Part shown: positions 10,956 through 20,117 of the stretch, one piece after another
Numbering within the stretch: the stretch's first letter is position 1
How the letters are laid out: each line of letters opens with the position of its first letter
Origin: Metallyticus violacea
Lineage: Eukaryota; Arthropoda; Insecta; Mantodea; Metallyticidae
NCBI GenBank assembly: GCA_030762175.1
Contig: CM060842.1
Span: 70,421,501-70,485,500, forward strand
DNA length: 64,000 bases
Direction of reading: 5' to 3'
Position numbers and translations under genes: made by a program
The notes under the pieces: model-generated
What the model was told of the DNA's origin: nothing
What the model saw: the letters and a program-made list of their open reading frames with translations, nothing else
Database searches by the model: none

Positions 10956-13290
10956 TTGAGGAATATTAGTAGAACCATGTGGCTAAAACGAAACAGCAAG
11001 ATAAGGAATATGCCGTCACCATTCTACGATTATCATTCTAACATGCTTGGAAAACTCAAACCAAATATAAAACAGTTCATAAAATATAGGATAAAGAAAA
11101 AGTTAAGATTCATAGACATTCATTTCATAAACACTTGCATAAAAGAGAGGTTAATGCCCACTTTCGTTAGGAAGATAGTAAAACCAACAACAACAGCAAC
11201 ACACAAATAGCCGCCGAAAAGAAAGTGCTGGAAATAGAAAAAATTAACCACTTTAAAGCCATAAGCGATTTGGATCTGAAAACTTATGAGCTACATCTAA
11301 AATTAGGCACAACCTTATGGAGAAACTTGGAAGAAAACTTTTTTGAGGTTAGAAATGCCGTAGTAAAAACAAAAATGGGAAACCATAAACAAAAAACTAG
11401 ATAACCTTAGACAGAAACAACGAAAGATAATTAGGAAAGAAGAAATTCAAAACACCACAACAGAAAACGTCATAAACAGATCAAACAAACACTTTTCAGC
11501 AAATGAATTACAGCTATTAAACATGGGATTAAATACTTGTATAGATTACTCTAGAAATATAGAAGAATATGTAGCAGATATAGAAACAGCAATTTTTAAC
11601 AAATCAGATGAAGAAAAAAATAGCATAAGAATACAATGTGGAAAAGTCCTACAGCAACTAATAAAAAAAGAAAATAATCAAAAAAGGCCATATCATAAGG
11701 TTCTCAGATCTTTGAAAGAAAAAGGGGTCATCTATAGCAGAGCTGACAAAGGGAACAAAATAGTAATTATGAATCAGACAGATTATGAAAACAGTATATA
11801 CAGTTTACAGCTAACCAGGATTATGAAAAAATGAAAACAGATCCCACACAAAAATATATCAGTGCATTAAAAAAACTATTAACAAATATAACAATTCTGA
11901 GCGAGGAAGAAAAGAAGAATACTATACCAAACAACCCTACAACACCTAGAATTTATGGCTTACCTAAAATACATAAACCTGGCAATAAAATGAGACCTAT
12001 TGTAGACACAAAAAATTCACCCACATACAATTTAGCAATTTGCCTGTTAAAAAAATTTAACACCTTACCAAAATACAAAAACCAAAGTATAGAATATTCT
12101 TCAGAATTAATAGATAAAATTAGACAAGAGGGATTTGCTAGTTTCTTATGATGTGGTCTCTTTGTTTCCTAGCATCCCCAAAGAAAATCTAATAAATATT
12201 GTAAAGAAATGGCTAACTTCAATAAACCTACCTAGAGAAGTCATAGATCAATATCTGAACCTCACCAGAATCTGCATAAACCAAACCTACTTCTCATTCA
12301 GAGGCAATAGTTATACACAAAAGAAGGGTCTAGCAATGGGAAACCCACTTTCACCATTCTTGGCAGATATGTACATGAGTTTTTTTTGGAAGTAAAATTA
12401 GTTGAAGCTTTTCCACATATATACAAATGTTGGTACCGTTATGTGGATGATGTCTTTGGAATGGTAAACGAAAAATGGAAAGAGGATGCAATTAAATTAC
12501 TCAATCTACAAGACAGCACTGTTAAATTCACAATGGAATTAGAAAACAACAAGGCTCTTCCCTTCTTAGATATAAAAATTGTAAAAAATGACAATTCACT
12601 GGAATTTGGCATATACAGAAAAGATACCCACACAGATAATTATATAAAAAAATAACAGCCACAATCCAAAACAACATAAACTAACCATAATCAACAGCCT
12701 CACATTCAGATTAATAAACTTGCCAATAAGCAAGACAGAACACAAATTGGAGTACCAAAAAATAGTAGATATAGCACAAAAAAATGGCTACACAATGGAT
12801 CTTGTCAACAAGAAAATAGAGAAATTCAGAAAGAAAAAACAAATAAAGGACATCACCACACTAAAAGGCAACAAAGGAGATCATATATATATAAAATTCA
12901 CATTCCACCCATGGGCACACCAAAAATTTCAGAAGATTTTTAGAGAGGCAAACATCATTTTGGCCCCAGTAAATAAATTCAGTTTAAAAAACCACTTAAA
13001 CACCAGCACAAAAGACAAAATTCTGCCAGGTAAGCAATCAGGCATTTATGAAATCGGTTGCAAAAACTGTGGCATGAAATACATTGGAAAAACAAAAAGA
13101 AATATTACCATACCTTTTAAGGAACACGTGAGAAATGTTAAATACAAGCACACAGAAAAATCAGCAGTGGCAGATCATTTTTTGCAAAAAAAAATCATGA
13201 ATTCCAAAAGGAACCAAAACTATTAAAAGCTCTTCAAAAACGCATAGAATTAACAGTATGGGAAAATATATTTATAAACAAAAACAAAGA
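10956..13290 (+). pseudogene. PLE-1 reverse transcriptase + GIY-YIG endonuclease (frameshifted)
   Basis: Reads in broken frames: 10956-11207 and 11220-11834 (N-terminal region, ending near SRADKGNKIVI), 11831-12131 (PRIYGLPKIHKPG, RT fingers), 12135-12391 (SYDVVSLFPSIP; GLAMGNPLSPFLADMYM), 12386-12652 (WYRYVDDVFG, catalytic YVDD; PFLDIKI; YRKDTHTDNY), then 12720-13226 (linker followed by GIY-YIG: SGIYEIGCKNCGMKYIG, EHVRNVKYKHTEKSAV). This order, with RT followed by a C-terminal GIY-YIG nuclease carrying CxxC, is diagnostic of Penelope-like elements. All catalytic motifs are recognisable but at least four frameshifts break the frame, so this copy is dead. The end (WENIFINKNKEF) is cut by the 197-bp insertion at 13298. 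Confidence 0.95.
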
Positions 13291-13297
13291 ATTTTTG

Positions 13298-13494
13298 CTT
13301 AAATGTAAATTGGAACTTGCACAGTGAAGCCAATCATATTAATTGATATCATTGTATGATTCAGTTGAACTACACACTCTTAAAGCTTCACTTACTTTTC
13401 ATAAATGTTCTGGAAACCGGTTCCATACATTTATGAAAAGTAAGTGAAGCTTTAAGAGTGTGTAGTTCAACTGAATCATACAATGATATCAATT
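13298..13494 (-). mobile_element. 197-bp palindromic element (copy 2) with 12-bp TSD
   Basis: Flanked by aaagaatttttg at 13286-13297 and 13495-13506. Inverted counterpart of 10179-10375 with the same length, arms, apex (ttctggaaaccggttccata) and unpaired tail. It splits the PLE-1 nuclease frame between KNKEFL and VNFDLPN, which resumes after 13495. Confidence 0.92.
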
Positions 13495-13740
13495 AAAGAA
13501 TTTTTGGTTAACTTTGATCTCCCAAACAACAGTTATCTTATCAATAAGTTCATTAGAGCCACAGAGCAACATCTTAACACCACACTGGGAAGCGGCCAGT
13601 GGGACCAAGCTGAAGATGGAGGCAATCGCCTTTGAAACATGTCCAAGTAAGTGGAACAAAATTAGTGAAATTTGAGTGATTTCATAATAATAGTTTGTCA
13701 TATTATATTTCACTGTGAAAAATTCCGGATACAAAAAACT
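13495..13740 (+). other. PLE-1 3' tail
   Basis: Continuation of the PLE-1 C-terminal frame (FLVNFDLPNNSYLINKF, about 13497-13555), then the non-coding tail with a hammerhead-like core (13610-13643), tggaacaaaattagtgaaat, and the unpaired terminus with tttcactgtg (13708-13717) and ttcc, ending gatacaaaaaact just before the target duplication. Confidence 0.85.
13610..13643 (+). ncRNA. Hammerhead-like ribozyme core (PLE-1 tail)
   Basis: CTGAAGA at 13610-13616 matches the invariant CUGANGA. Stem II is AGGC/GCCT with loop AATC. GAAAC is at 13634-13638. Stem III is the minimal palindrome ACATGT followed by the cleavage triplet GTC (13641-13643). Minimal palindromic stem III is typical of hammerheads that act as dimers. 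Hammerheads in the repeated ends of Penelope-like elements are described in the literature. Stem I is not evident in this copy. Confidence 0.65.
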
Positions 13741-13754
13741 ACTGAAATAAAAGT

Positions 13755-14205
13755 GTTTCATACTCCAAATCCAAATAATGCATGCATCATCTATGTTCTC
13801 TTCATCCTACCTGATATTTTCAGAACCCTCTGATTTAATATTTGAAACATGCTTGTTCTTTTCCTTATCATTTAATTTGCCCTTCTTTTGCTAGGGAAAA
13901 AAAAGTGCTATCCATTCTCTGTGAAATCAAAAGAAATTATCTTTGGCAGTTTTAGAACTGAAGTAATACCTTCAGATTCTATAACCAGAACTATGTTTAG
14001 TTGAGACATCTCTTTTTTTCACCTTTTCTGTTAAATGGCACCTAAAACATTTGAGAACTAACTTGGCCCTTTTTGCAAACAGAACTCCAAGTCTTTGACT
14101 GCAAACAATGTTCAGCTATTCCTTTATTAGGCCATTGTACAATTTTTCTTTTAAAAAAATTTCTATCATATACTATAATTGAAAGAACTGGGAGCATAAA
14201 ATATA
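13755..14205. other. AT-rich intron, nothing recognised
   Basis: No coding or repeat signal found between the end of PLE-1 and the start of the nested PLE-2 complex. Confidence 0.5.
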
Positions 14206-14341
14206 GTAAGTGATCCTAAAACATTTAAAATGTGAAAAACACCCTTGTGGCTTAACTGCCAAGGAATTAGGAGCAGTGAGTTAAAACATTTAAAATATTA
14301 AAACACTCCTGATGTTTCACTCTCAAAATTTTTAAAATTCA

Positions 14342-14375
14342 GGATGTTTCATGAAGCTCTTATTCACATTGTCAA
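14342..14375 (-). ncRNA. Hammerhead-like core, TTGACAA class (PLE-2 tail)
   Basis: Minus strand: TTGACAA, hairpin GTGAA/TTCAT around TAAGAGC, GAAAC, then ATCC, so the stem III side is damaged. Preceding CAG and following CTG give a 3-bp stem I. It is homologous to 19486-19520 and 61906-61940. Confidence 0.5.
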
Positions 14376-14429
14376 CTGTAAACTACTTACTGATAATACT
14401 AAGTTGGAAAAGTAAGTAACTCTGAGGGC

Positions 14430-16640
14430 TCTGGTGGTCTGTTGATGAACTTATACAAAATATTGTATGATTCTGGAATATCAAAATTCATGAGTTTATG
14501 TTCATATTTCTTTATGAAAATTTTACCCATAAGCCGAGTTCTTTGGGCAGTAGAACTGCTTTTAATAATGTAATGCCATTTTCCATTTCATGATATTCTT
14601 TCCAGAAATGTGCTGCTTTGGCTGATTTTTCTATCTGTTTATAATGATATTTCTTCAGCGTTTCTTTAATCTGATGCCCGTATTTCTTTTGTTCTTGCCT
14701 ATGTATATTTTTTCAGTCTTTACAATTAATTCAGAATATACCTGATTTTTCTTCTTTAGATCTGGAATTGGTTTTGTTCAACTGCAACAGTTTGCCAACA
14801 CTGTAACTGTTTTTAGGTGTAATGTGATGTTATTATGTTTGAAAAATTGTTGAAGTTTGTTATTAACTTGTGGGTAGTGAATAAACTTTTTGTAAATTTT
14901 TTCTTTTGATAAGTTACTCAGGGTGGTAATGGTTTAATTCTCTTTTGTTTCTGATATCTTTTAATTTTGTGGTCAGTCATCTATTTTTTAAACCCATTAG
15001 GTATGGCTGTTTCTATTATATGTAAGTAATCTGACACACTTTTATTCTTTCTATAAATACCAAATTCAAGTTAATTTTTCATTTTTATCATCTTTAAGTT
15101 CAAAAAAGGTAATATGTTTCAGTCAGTTTGTATAGTGAGTTAATTGCAGGTTCTTGCAGGTTTAATAATTTCAGTGCACCTTCCCATATCTCTTTTGTAC
15201 AATATCAAATATATCATCTACATATCTATATCAAATATTAAAATATGTAAGCTAAGGCTTTTATGATGTGTGTTTCAAAATAACTCAAAACAAGTCTGCC
15301 GGGAATGATGAAAGAGGGCTACCCATTACTAATCCTGATTTTTGTTTAAAAACTTTTCCTTCGAATGTGAAAAAAACCTGATTTAAGCATAATTTGGTGA
15401 GTTCAATGTATCCCTTAATGTGTATCTTAGATGAGCACTAATCATTTTTTAAAAGAGTTAGTATTTTATTTTGTGGTATGCTGGTGAACAAAGCCTTTAC
15501 ATTGAATGAAACCAAAGTGTCATTAGAGACAATTTATAATCTTTAATTCTGTCAATAAAATCCATAGAGTTTTTAAAACTTAAACTATCAAATGTGGGAA
15601 ATGTGTTAAATTGTAAGGATACCAGTTTGTTAGGAGATAACAAGGTGTGTTGATGTTAATAATTGGTCTCATGCTCCTCCCAGGTTTATGAATCTTTTGG
15701 TAAGCCAAAAATTCTGGCTGAGGATGGATTATGTACTTTGATTTTGTAATGGTTAGATTCTGGGAATAAGGTACTGCCTTTTAAGGTTTCTTTTATTGAT
15801 TTTTTGCATTTATTTAAAGGGTCTGTTTTTAATTCAATGAATTCACCACTGTTTAAGAGTGCTTGCATTCTTTGTATTCTTCCTTGTCTAAGGCCACAAT
15901 TTTGTTTCCTTTATCAGTTTTGATATAATCTATATCTCTCTCTCTGTTTTTTTTAAGGACATTTAGTGAATCTAAGATGAAGTTCAGGACCTCTGTTTCT
16001 GTTAGCAAATTATTTTACCATATTAAACGATGTTTTCCTGACAAATAATTTATCTATTAAATTGAAGTTCTTATTGGCTAGTTCATTATCTGCTATATAT
16101 TCTTCTATATTGGAAAAAAAAGTGACACAAGTATTAATCCCTTTATTTAATAATTCTATTTCATTTATGTTAAAACTTTCTTTTTTAGAGAGATTGACTA
16201 CTTTGAGGTTAGGTTTTTTCATGGTTTTGTTGTTTATTGATTTTTTATGTAATTTGTTGAATTTCTTCTTCTGACATATGGTTTTTTGTTTACTCTGAAA
16301 GTAATAATTTCTAATGCTTCCTTTCTAAATTTTCCCAAATAGTGGTACCTTTGATAATTTTAAATGTAAGTTATATAATTCTAAATCTATAGTTGCAATG
16401 TCTGCATAGTGTTTGCATTTTCTAATTCAAGAACTTTCTTTTCTGCTGCTCTCTGTATGTAACTATCTTTATTGAACTTAACCACCTTCCTAATAAATTT
16501 AGGGCAAACTCTCTCTTTCAGACATCTGTTTAAAAAAAATATATCTTTTGCTTTACATCTCCTTTTTTCTTTGAGTTTTAGGAACCGTTTGATTTCTGGT
16601 TTTTGGTGATGTAAGTAAGTGTTGAAGGCTTCATGTTTGT
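14430..16640 (-). pseudogene. PLE-2 reverse transcriptase + GIY-YIG endonuclease (decayed)
   Basis: Read from about 16640 down to 14430. The N-terminal region includes INEIELLNKGINTC and NIEEYIAD (16010-16222), equivalent to the NLQLLNxGLNTC/NIEEYVAD block of PLE-1. The RT fingers follow (ARIFGLPK, 15686-15868), with YRYVDDIF at about 15203-15231, a LDI.. block near 15060, and the nuclease end with FWKEYHEMENGI-like sequence near 14600. There are many stops and frameshifts. The family differs from PLE-1 (different tail, different protein end). Confidence 0.85.
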
Positions 16641-16689
16641 GATTAAAAGATCAGATCCTTCCTTTTGGTCCATGCTTTCCAACCAAAGG

Positions 16690-16867
16690 CATCAGATTGA
16701 AGAAACACTGGAGAAATATTCATTATAAACAGATAGAAAAATCAGCCTTAGCAGCACAATTATGGAAAGAATATCATGAAATAGAAAAGACCATTACATT
16801 ATTAAAAGCAGTTCAACATCCCAAAGAACTTAGAACATGGGAAAAGTTTTTCATAAAGAAATAGGAA
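16690..16867 (+). pseudogene. PLE-2 inverted GIY-YIG C-terminal fragment
   Basis: Plus-strand frame with KKHWRNIHYKQIEKSALA, LWKEYHEIEKTITLLKAV and TWEKFFIKK, inverted relative to the PLE-2 body. It matches the C-terminal end of the body at about 14500-14680. The arm resumes at 19376 beyond the nested PLE-3 (reading through a repeated ...ttcatg / ...ctcatg target). Confidence 0.85.
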
Positions 16868-17080
16868 CATAAATTCATGATATAACAAATTATTATTGAG
16901 GAAATCACTCAAATTTCACTAATTTTGTTCTATTTACTTGGACATGTTTCAAGGGCTGTTGCAGCATGGTTCCACTGTCTGCTTCCCAGAGTGGTATTAA
17001 GATGTGGTTCTGTGAATTTTACGAACTTAGTGATGAGGTTACTGTTGTTTGGGAGATCAAAATTAACTAAATTTTCCTTG

Positions 17081-17700
17081 TATATAAATATTGTACTTAC
17101 GAGGCTGTTGACAATGGAGTGGCAATATAACCTAAACTTAGGTATTCATATTTACACTAAACTCCACTCACACAAAAGTAAGATGCGTTTTGGGAGAATC
17201 TCTCCCAGTTGCTCACTAACCGCCGTTACTCGAAACGATGGTTGGACAACCGGATATTCCTGTGGTGGCCTCTGTTGGTTGAAGAAGGAAGTTGCTGAGT
17301 TCATCCATAGGAGGAAACTCGAAATTCATAAGGTTTTCTCTATTTTTTAATATCAAAATTTTTTCCCAAATGAATAACTCCAATGGGGTTGTGAAGATGT
17401 TTCAGCAGTTTAATTCCCGGTTTTATTTCATGGTTTTTGGTCCAAAAGTGAGTTGCTACTGCTGATTTATGCACCTGCTTAAATTGAATATTCCTAAAAC
17501 ATTCTTTCCTCCGAATTTCCAAATTTCTTTTTGTTTTGCCTGTGTAGCTCTGTTCAAATCTGCATATTTTATTTCGTAAATTTCTAATTTCATTTCTGTT
17601 GGTATGGAGTCTTTTACCGTGTAACCTAATAAATTCAACGCATCTTACTTTTGTGTAAGTGAGTGGAGTTTAGTGTAAAAATGAATACCTAAGTTTAGGT
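17081..17700 (-). mobile_element. 620-bp GIY-YIG-only foldback element with 13-bp TSD
   Basis: Bounded by taaattttccttg at 17068-17080 and 17701-17713. The left end has an unpaired tail (tgtacttacgaggctgttga, then caatggagtgg, 17092-17122). Inverted arms follow (about 17130-17191 and 17638-17700) with acctaaacttaggtattcat at their outer ends. Between them lies a decayed minus-strand GIY-YIG C-terminal region. No RT is present. The same tail occurs at 8238 and 40803, and the same protein family at 57606-58210. Confidence 0.85.
17190..17635 (-). pseudogene. GIY-YIG endonuclease remnant in the 620-bp element
   Basis: Minus-strand fragments: IYEIKYADLN (GIY motif with the YIG half lost), TQAKQKEIWKF, then RNIQFKQVHKSAVATHF and WTKNHEIKPGIKLLKHLHNP (17340-17522), then the end with ENLMNFEF and PMDELSNFLLQPTEATT in a shifted frame. 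It is close to the fragment at 57703-58080 (PPMDELSKFLIEPTDAATR). A degraded stem-loop (gggagagattctccc, 17195-17209 on the opposite strand) sits where the hammerhead occurs in that relative. Confidence 0.8.
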
Positions 17701-17713
17701 TAAATTTTCCTTG

Positions 17714-17939
17714 ATATTGTATGATTTAGTTGAACTACACACTCTTAATGCTTCACTTATTTGTCATAATGCATAGAACCAGTTTCGAGAACATTTTTAT
17801 GTGTGGCATTCCCACAGTTCAACGTTCTATACATTATGACAAATAAGTGAAGCATTAAGAGTGTGTAGTTCAACTAAATCATACAATAATATCAATTATA
17901 TGATTGACTTCACTGTGCAAGTTCCAATTTACATTTAAT
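17714..17939 (+). mobile_element. Palindromic element (226 bp), relative of the 197-bp element
   Basis: Long inverted arms (about 17714-17781 and 17822-17892) around a larger apex. Outer arm sequence gtatgatttagttgaactac and an unpaired tail with cttcactgtgcaagttcc (17908-17925) are shared with 10179, 13298 and 3765. It lies in the PLE-3 nuclease end, at a position homologous to the 197-bp insertion in PLE-1. Border repeats taaatttt (17701-17708, 17940-17947) suggest a target duplication. The 620-bp element inserted next to it later. Confidence 0.85.
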
Positions 17940-18345
17940 TAAATTTTGTTTTTATTTATGAATATATTTTCCCACACAATTAATTCTATGGGTTTTTGAA
18001 GAGCCTTTAAGACTTTTAGGTCCTTTAGGAATCCATGGTTCTATTGCCAGAAATGGTCTGATAATGCTGATTTTTCTATGTGTTTATATTTTATATTTCT
18101 CATATGTTCCTTAAACTGTATAATATTTATTTCTTTCTATTTAGCACATGTATTTCACATTGCAGTCTGCAACAGATTTCATAAATGCCCGGTTGTTTTC
18201 CTGGCAGAATTTTGTCTTTTGTTTTGGTTTTTGGGAGGTTTTTTAAACTGCATTTGTTTACCGAAACCAAAATGATGTTTGCTTCTTTAAAAATCTTCTA
18301 TCATTTTTGGTATGCCCATGAGTGGAATGTGAATTTCTCATATGT
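17940..18345 (-). pseudogene. PLE-3 GIY-YIG endonuclease, left arm
   Basis: Minus-strand nuclease remnant with the NIFINKNK end near 17950, LLKALQKPIE-like residues near 17990, and the ILPGKQ-like GIY entrance near 18200, ending at SFWYAHEW-equivalent sequence near 18330. Stops interrupt it. Inverted partner of 18785-19200. Confidence 0.8.
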
Positions 18346-18784
18346 GTATACCGGGGACTGGGGGGGCTGAGCCAATCAAATTGGAATAAATTTTGAATGG
18401 ATTCAGTGCCTTCTGGAATTGCCGAAAGCACTGTTCTGTTATATTTAAAGGTAATGTTTTTTTTTTCTTTTATTTGTGTCTATGACCAGAAGAAATGTGC
18501 TGATAAACAAACTGAGGACTGGGGCTGTTTGTAAAATTTACTTTAATTAAAAAATCTGTTTTGTATTTAAATGATATAAATAAGGATTTAAAATATATAG
18601 TAGCCTTTTAGTGTTTGGTATCATTTATTTGTTTTCTTTTTTTTAATTTTTCTATTTTTTTGTTGATCAGATCTATTGTCTAGTCATTTTTCTGTGCTAT
18701 TGTCTATGATTTTATGGTACTCTGAATTGTATTCTATCTTGCTTATTGGTAGGATTGTTAATCTGAATATGAGACTATTGATTA
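18346..18784. other. PLE-3 spacer
   Basis: No RT motif. The first part (ccggggactgggg, then gagccaatcaaattgg) resembles 28684-28735 in the 3' region of a LINE fragment, so part of the spacer may be an unrelated LINE tail. The rest is T-rich. Near 18660-18780 the sequence resembles the PLE linker in minus orientation. Confidence 0.4.
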
Positions 18785-19200
18785 TCAAACATCATTTTGG
18801 CTCCAGTAAACAAAAGTAGTTTAAAAACCTCCTAAAAACCAACTCAAAATTTTTCCAGGAAAACAAATGGGCATTTGTGAAATATGTTGCAAAGACTGTA
18901 AAATGTACATAGACAAAACAAAAAGAAATATTACCATAATTTTTAGGAACACATGAGAAATGTAAAATATAAACAAATGGAAAAATCAGCAATAGCAGAC
19001 CATTTCTGGCAAAAGAGCCATGAATTCCAAAATGAACCAAAACTGTTAAAAGCTCCTCAAAAACCCTTAGAATTAAAAGTGTGGAAAATATATTCATAAA
19101 CAAAAACAAGGAAAATTTGGTTAATTTTGAACTCCCAAACAATAGTAACCTCATCACTAAGTTCGTAAAATCTACACAAAGTGACATCATAATACTGTGC
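18785..19200 (+). pseudogene. PLE-3 GIY-YIG endonuclease, right arm
   Basis: Plus-strand remnant with the GICEICCKDCKMYI-like GIY segment near 18865 (first Y of the motif changed to C), RNVKYKQMEKSAIADHFW near 18955, LKAPQKPLELKVW near 19050 and NKNKENLVNFELPNNSNL at 19090-19140. This copy retains the C-terminal frame that the palindromic element breaks in the left arm, showing the uninterrupted target. Confidence 0.85.
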
Positions 19201-19224
19201 TGGGAAGCAGACAGTGGAACCATG

Positions 19225-19258
19225 CTGCAGATGAAGGCAACAGCCTTTGAAACATGTA
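19225..19258 (+). ncRNA. Degenerate hammerhead-like core (PLE-3 tail)
   Basis: CTGCAGA instead of CTGANGA (A6 changed), hairpin AAGGC/GCCTT, GAAAC, ATGTA. Stem II and the GAAAC block are intact, but the core substitution would be expected to abolish cleavage. Confidence 0.45.
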
Positions 19259-19485
19259 CAAGTAAATGGAACAAAATTAGTGAAATTTGAGTGATTTCCT
19301 CAATAATAATTTGTTACATTATACTATAATTCACTATGAAAATTCGCACTGTTTTAAACTACTTATGAACTCATGTATTTTGAAATTCCAGAAGCAGACA
19401 CTATTTGTATAAGTTCATCAACAGACCATCAGAGCTCTCAGTTACTTACTTTTCGTACCTAGTGTGATACGTCAGTCATTTACAG

Positions 19486-19520
19486 TTGACAAAGTGAATA
19501 ACAGCTTCATGAAACATGTT
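19486..19520 (+). ncRNA. Hammerhead-like core, TTGACAA class (PLE-2 inverted arm)
   Basis: TTGACAA at 19486-19492, hairpin GTGAA/TTCAT, GAAAC at 19511-19515, then ATGTT followed by CTG. The CAG just before TTGACAA pairs with that CTG as a 3-bp stem I, leaving GTT as an allowed NUH triplet. Confidence 0.55.
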
Positions 19521-20117
19521 CTGAATTTTAAAGATTTTGAGAGTGAAACATCAAGAGTGTTTTAAAATTTTAAATGTTTTAACGCACTGTCCGTTATTTC
19601 TTGGGAATGAAGGCACAAAATTTAACATTTTAAATGCTTTATCTACTAGAGGCTTAACCTCATTTCATTATGTTGATTCCCGAATATATTGAAATTGAAA
19701 TGGTAAGTGATATTTTGGCCAGAATTGTGACATTATTACATGAACATTTTAAAAAATTGAGTCCAGATTGTAACATACACATCACTAAAATTCAATAAAA
19801 AGGAAAAAGTGCACAAACCAGGGAAAACAATGAGACCTATCATAAATAACATAGATGCTCCAACTTATAAACTAGCCAAATGGTTGACTTACAAATTTTC
19901 TACTTATCCAAGATTTGAATCTGTTAGTATAAAAAACTAATTAGATCTTATTCAAAAAATTAAAGACGTAAAAATAGAAAAAACATATACTTTGGTTTCG
20001 TTTGATGTTACAGCACTTTTTCCAAGTATTCCTACACTGAATTTATACTCTCTGATAAAAAAGTGGATACGAAAGATAGGAATAACAACAAAGGATATTC
20101 AAGAATACATTACATTA

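Larger units (their letters stand above)
9972..13740 (+). mobile_element. PLE-1: Penelope-like element with inverted arms and 14-bp TSD
   Basis: A single 3.77-kb integrant bounded by two copies of actgaaataaaagt (9958-9971 and 13741-13754). Structure: an inverted tail arm (9972-10800), a partial direct repeat of the tail (10815-10935), a reverse-transcriptase plus GIY-YIG coding region (10956-13290), and the tail arm (12866-13705) with an unpaired terminal segment up to 13740. The 5' arm is the reverse complement of the 3' arm over about 820 bp, including a nested 197-bp element in both. A partly inverted 5' copy is a known feature of Penelope-like insertions. The exact target duplication shows that the whole foldback entered as one unit, and the near-identity of the arms argues that it is relatively young. 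Confidence 0.92.
16880..19363 (-). mobile_element. PLE-3: foldback PLE without RT, nested in PLE-2
   Basis: Flanked by cataaattcatg (16868-16879) and tatgaactcatg (19364-19375), a diverged 12-bp target duplication in the PLE-2 arm. It consists of two inverted nuclease/tail arms (16880-18345 minus and 18785-19363 plus) around a spacer of about 440 bp (18346-18784) that holds no RT. The left arm is itself interrupted by a 620-bp element (17081-17700) and a palindrome (17714-17939). The right end reads ttcactatgaaaattcgcac then ttaaactact, the conserved unpaired terminus. Confidence 0.85.
14215..19702 (-). mobile_element. PLE-2 complex (minus-strand PLE with inverted tail, host of PLE-3)
   Basis: The tail at about 14215-14510 and the segment 19370-19690 are reverse complements (for example both carry the cagttgacaa...gaaacat core and tcatcaacagacc). 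A minus-strand RT plus GIY-YIG body fills 14430-16640, and an inverted GIY-YIG fragment lies at 16690-16867 on the plus strand. So PLE-2 has the same foldback form as PLE-1 in opposite orientation, and its inverted arm is split by PLE-3 (16880-19363). A 9-bp repeat, gtaagtgat (14206-14214 and 19703-19711), is a candidate target duplication but is short. Confidence 0.75.

Noticed and set aside
17190..17240. Stem-loop gggagagattctccc as a further hammerhead
   Set aside because: The position is right, but neither CUGANGA nor GAAAC survives on either strand, so I did not list it as an RNA feature.
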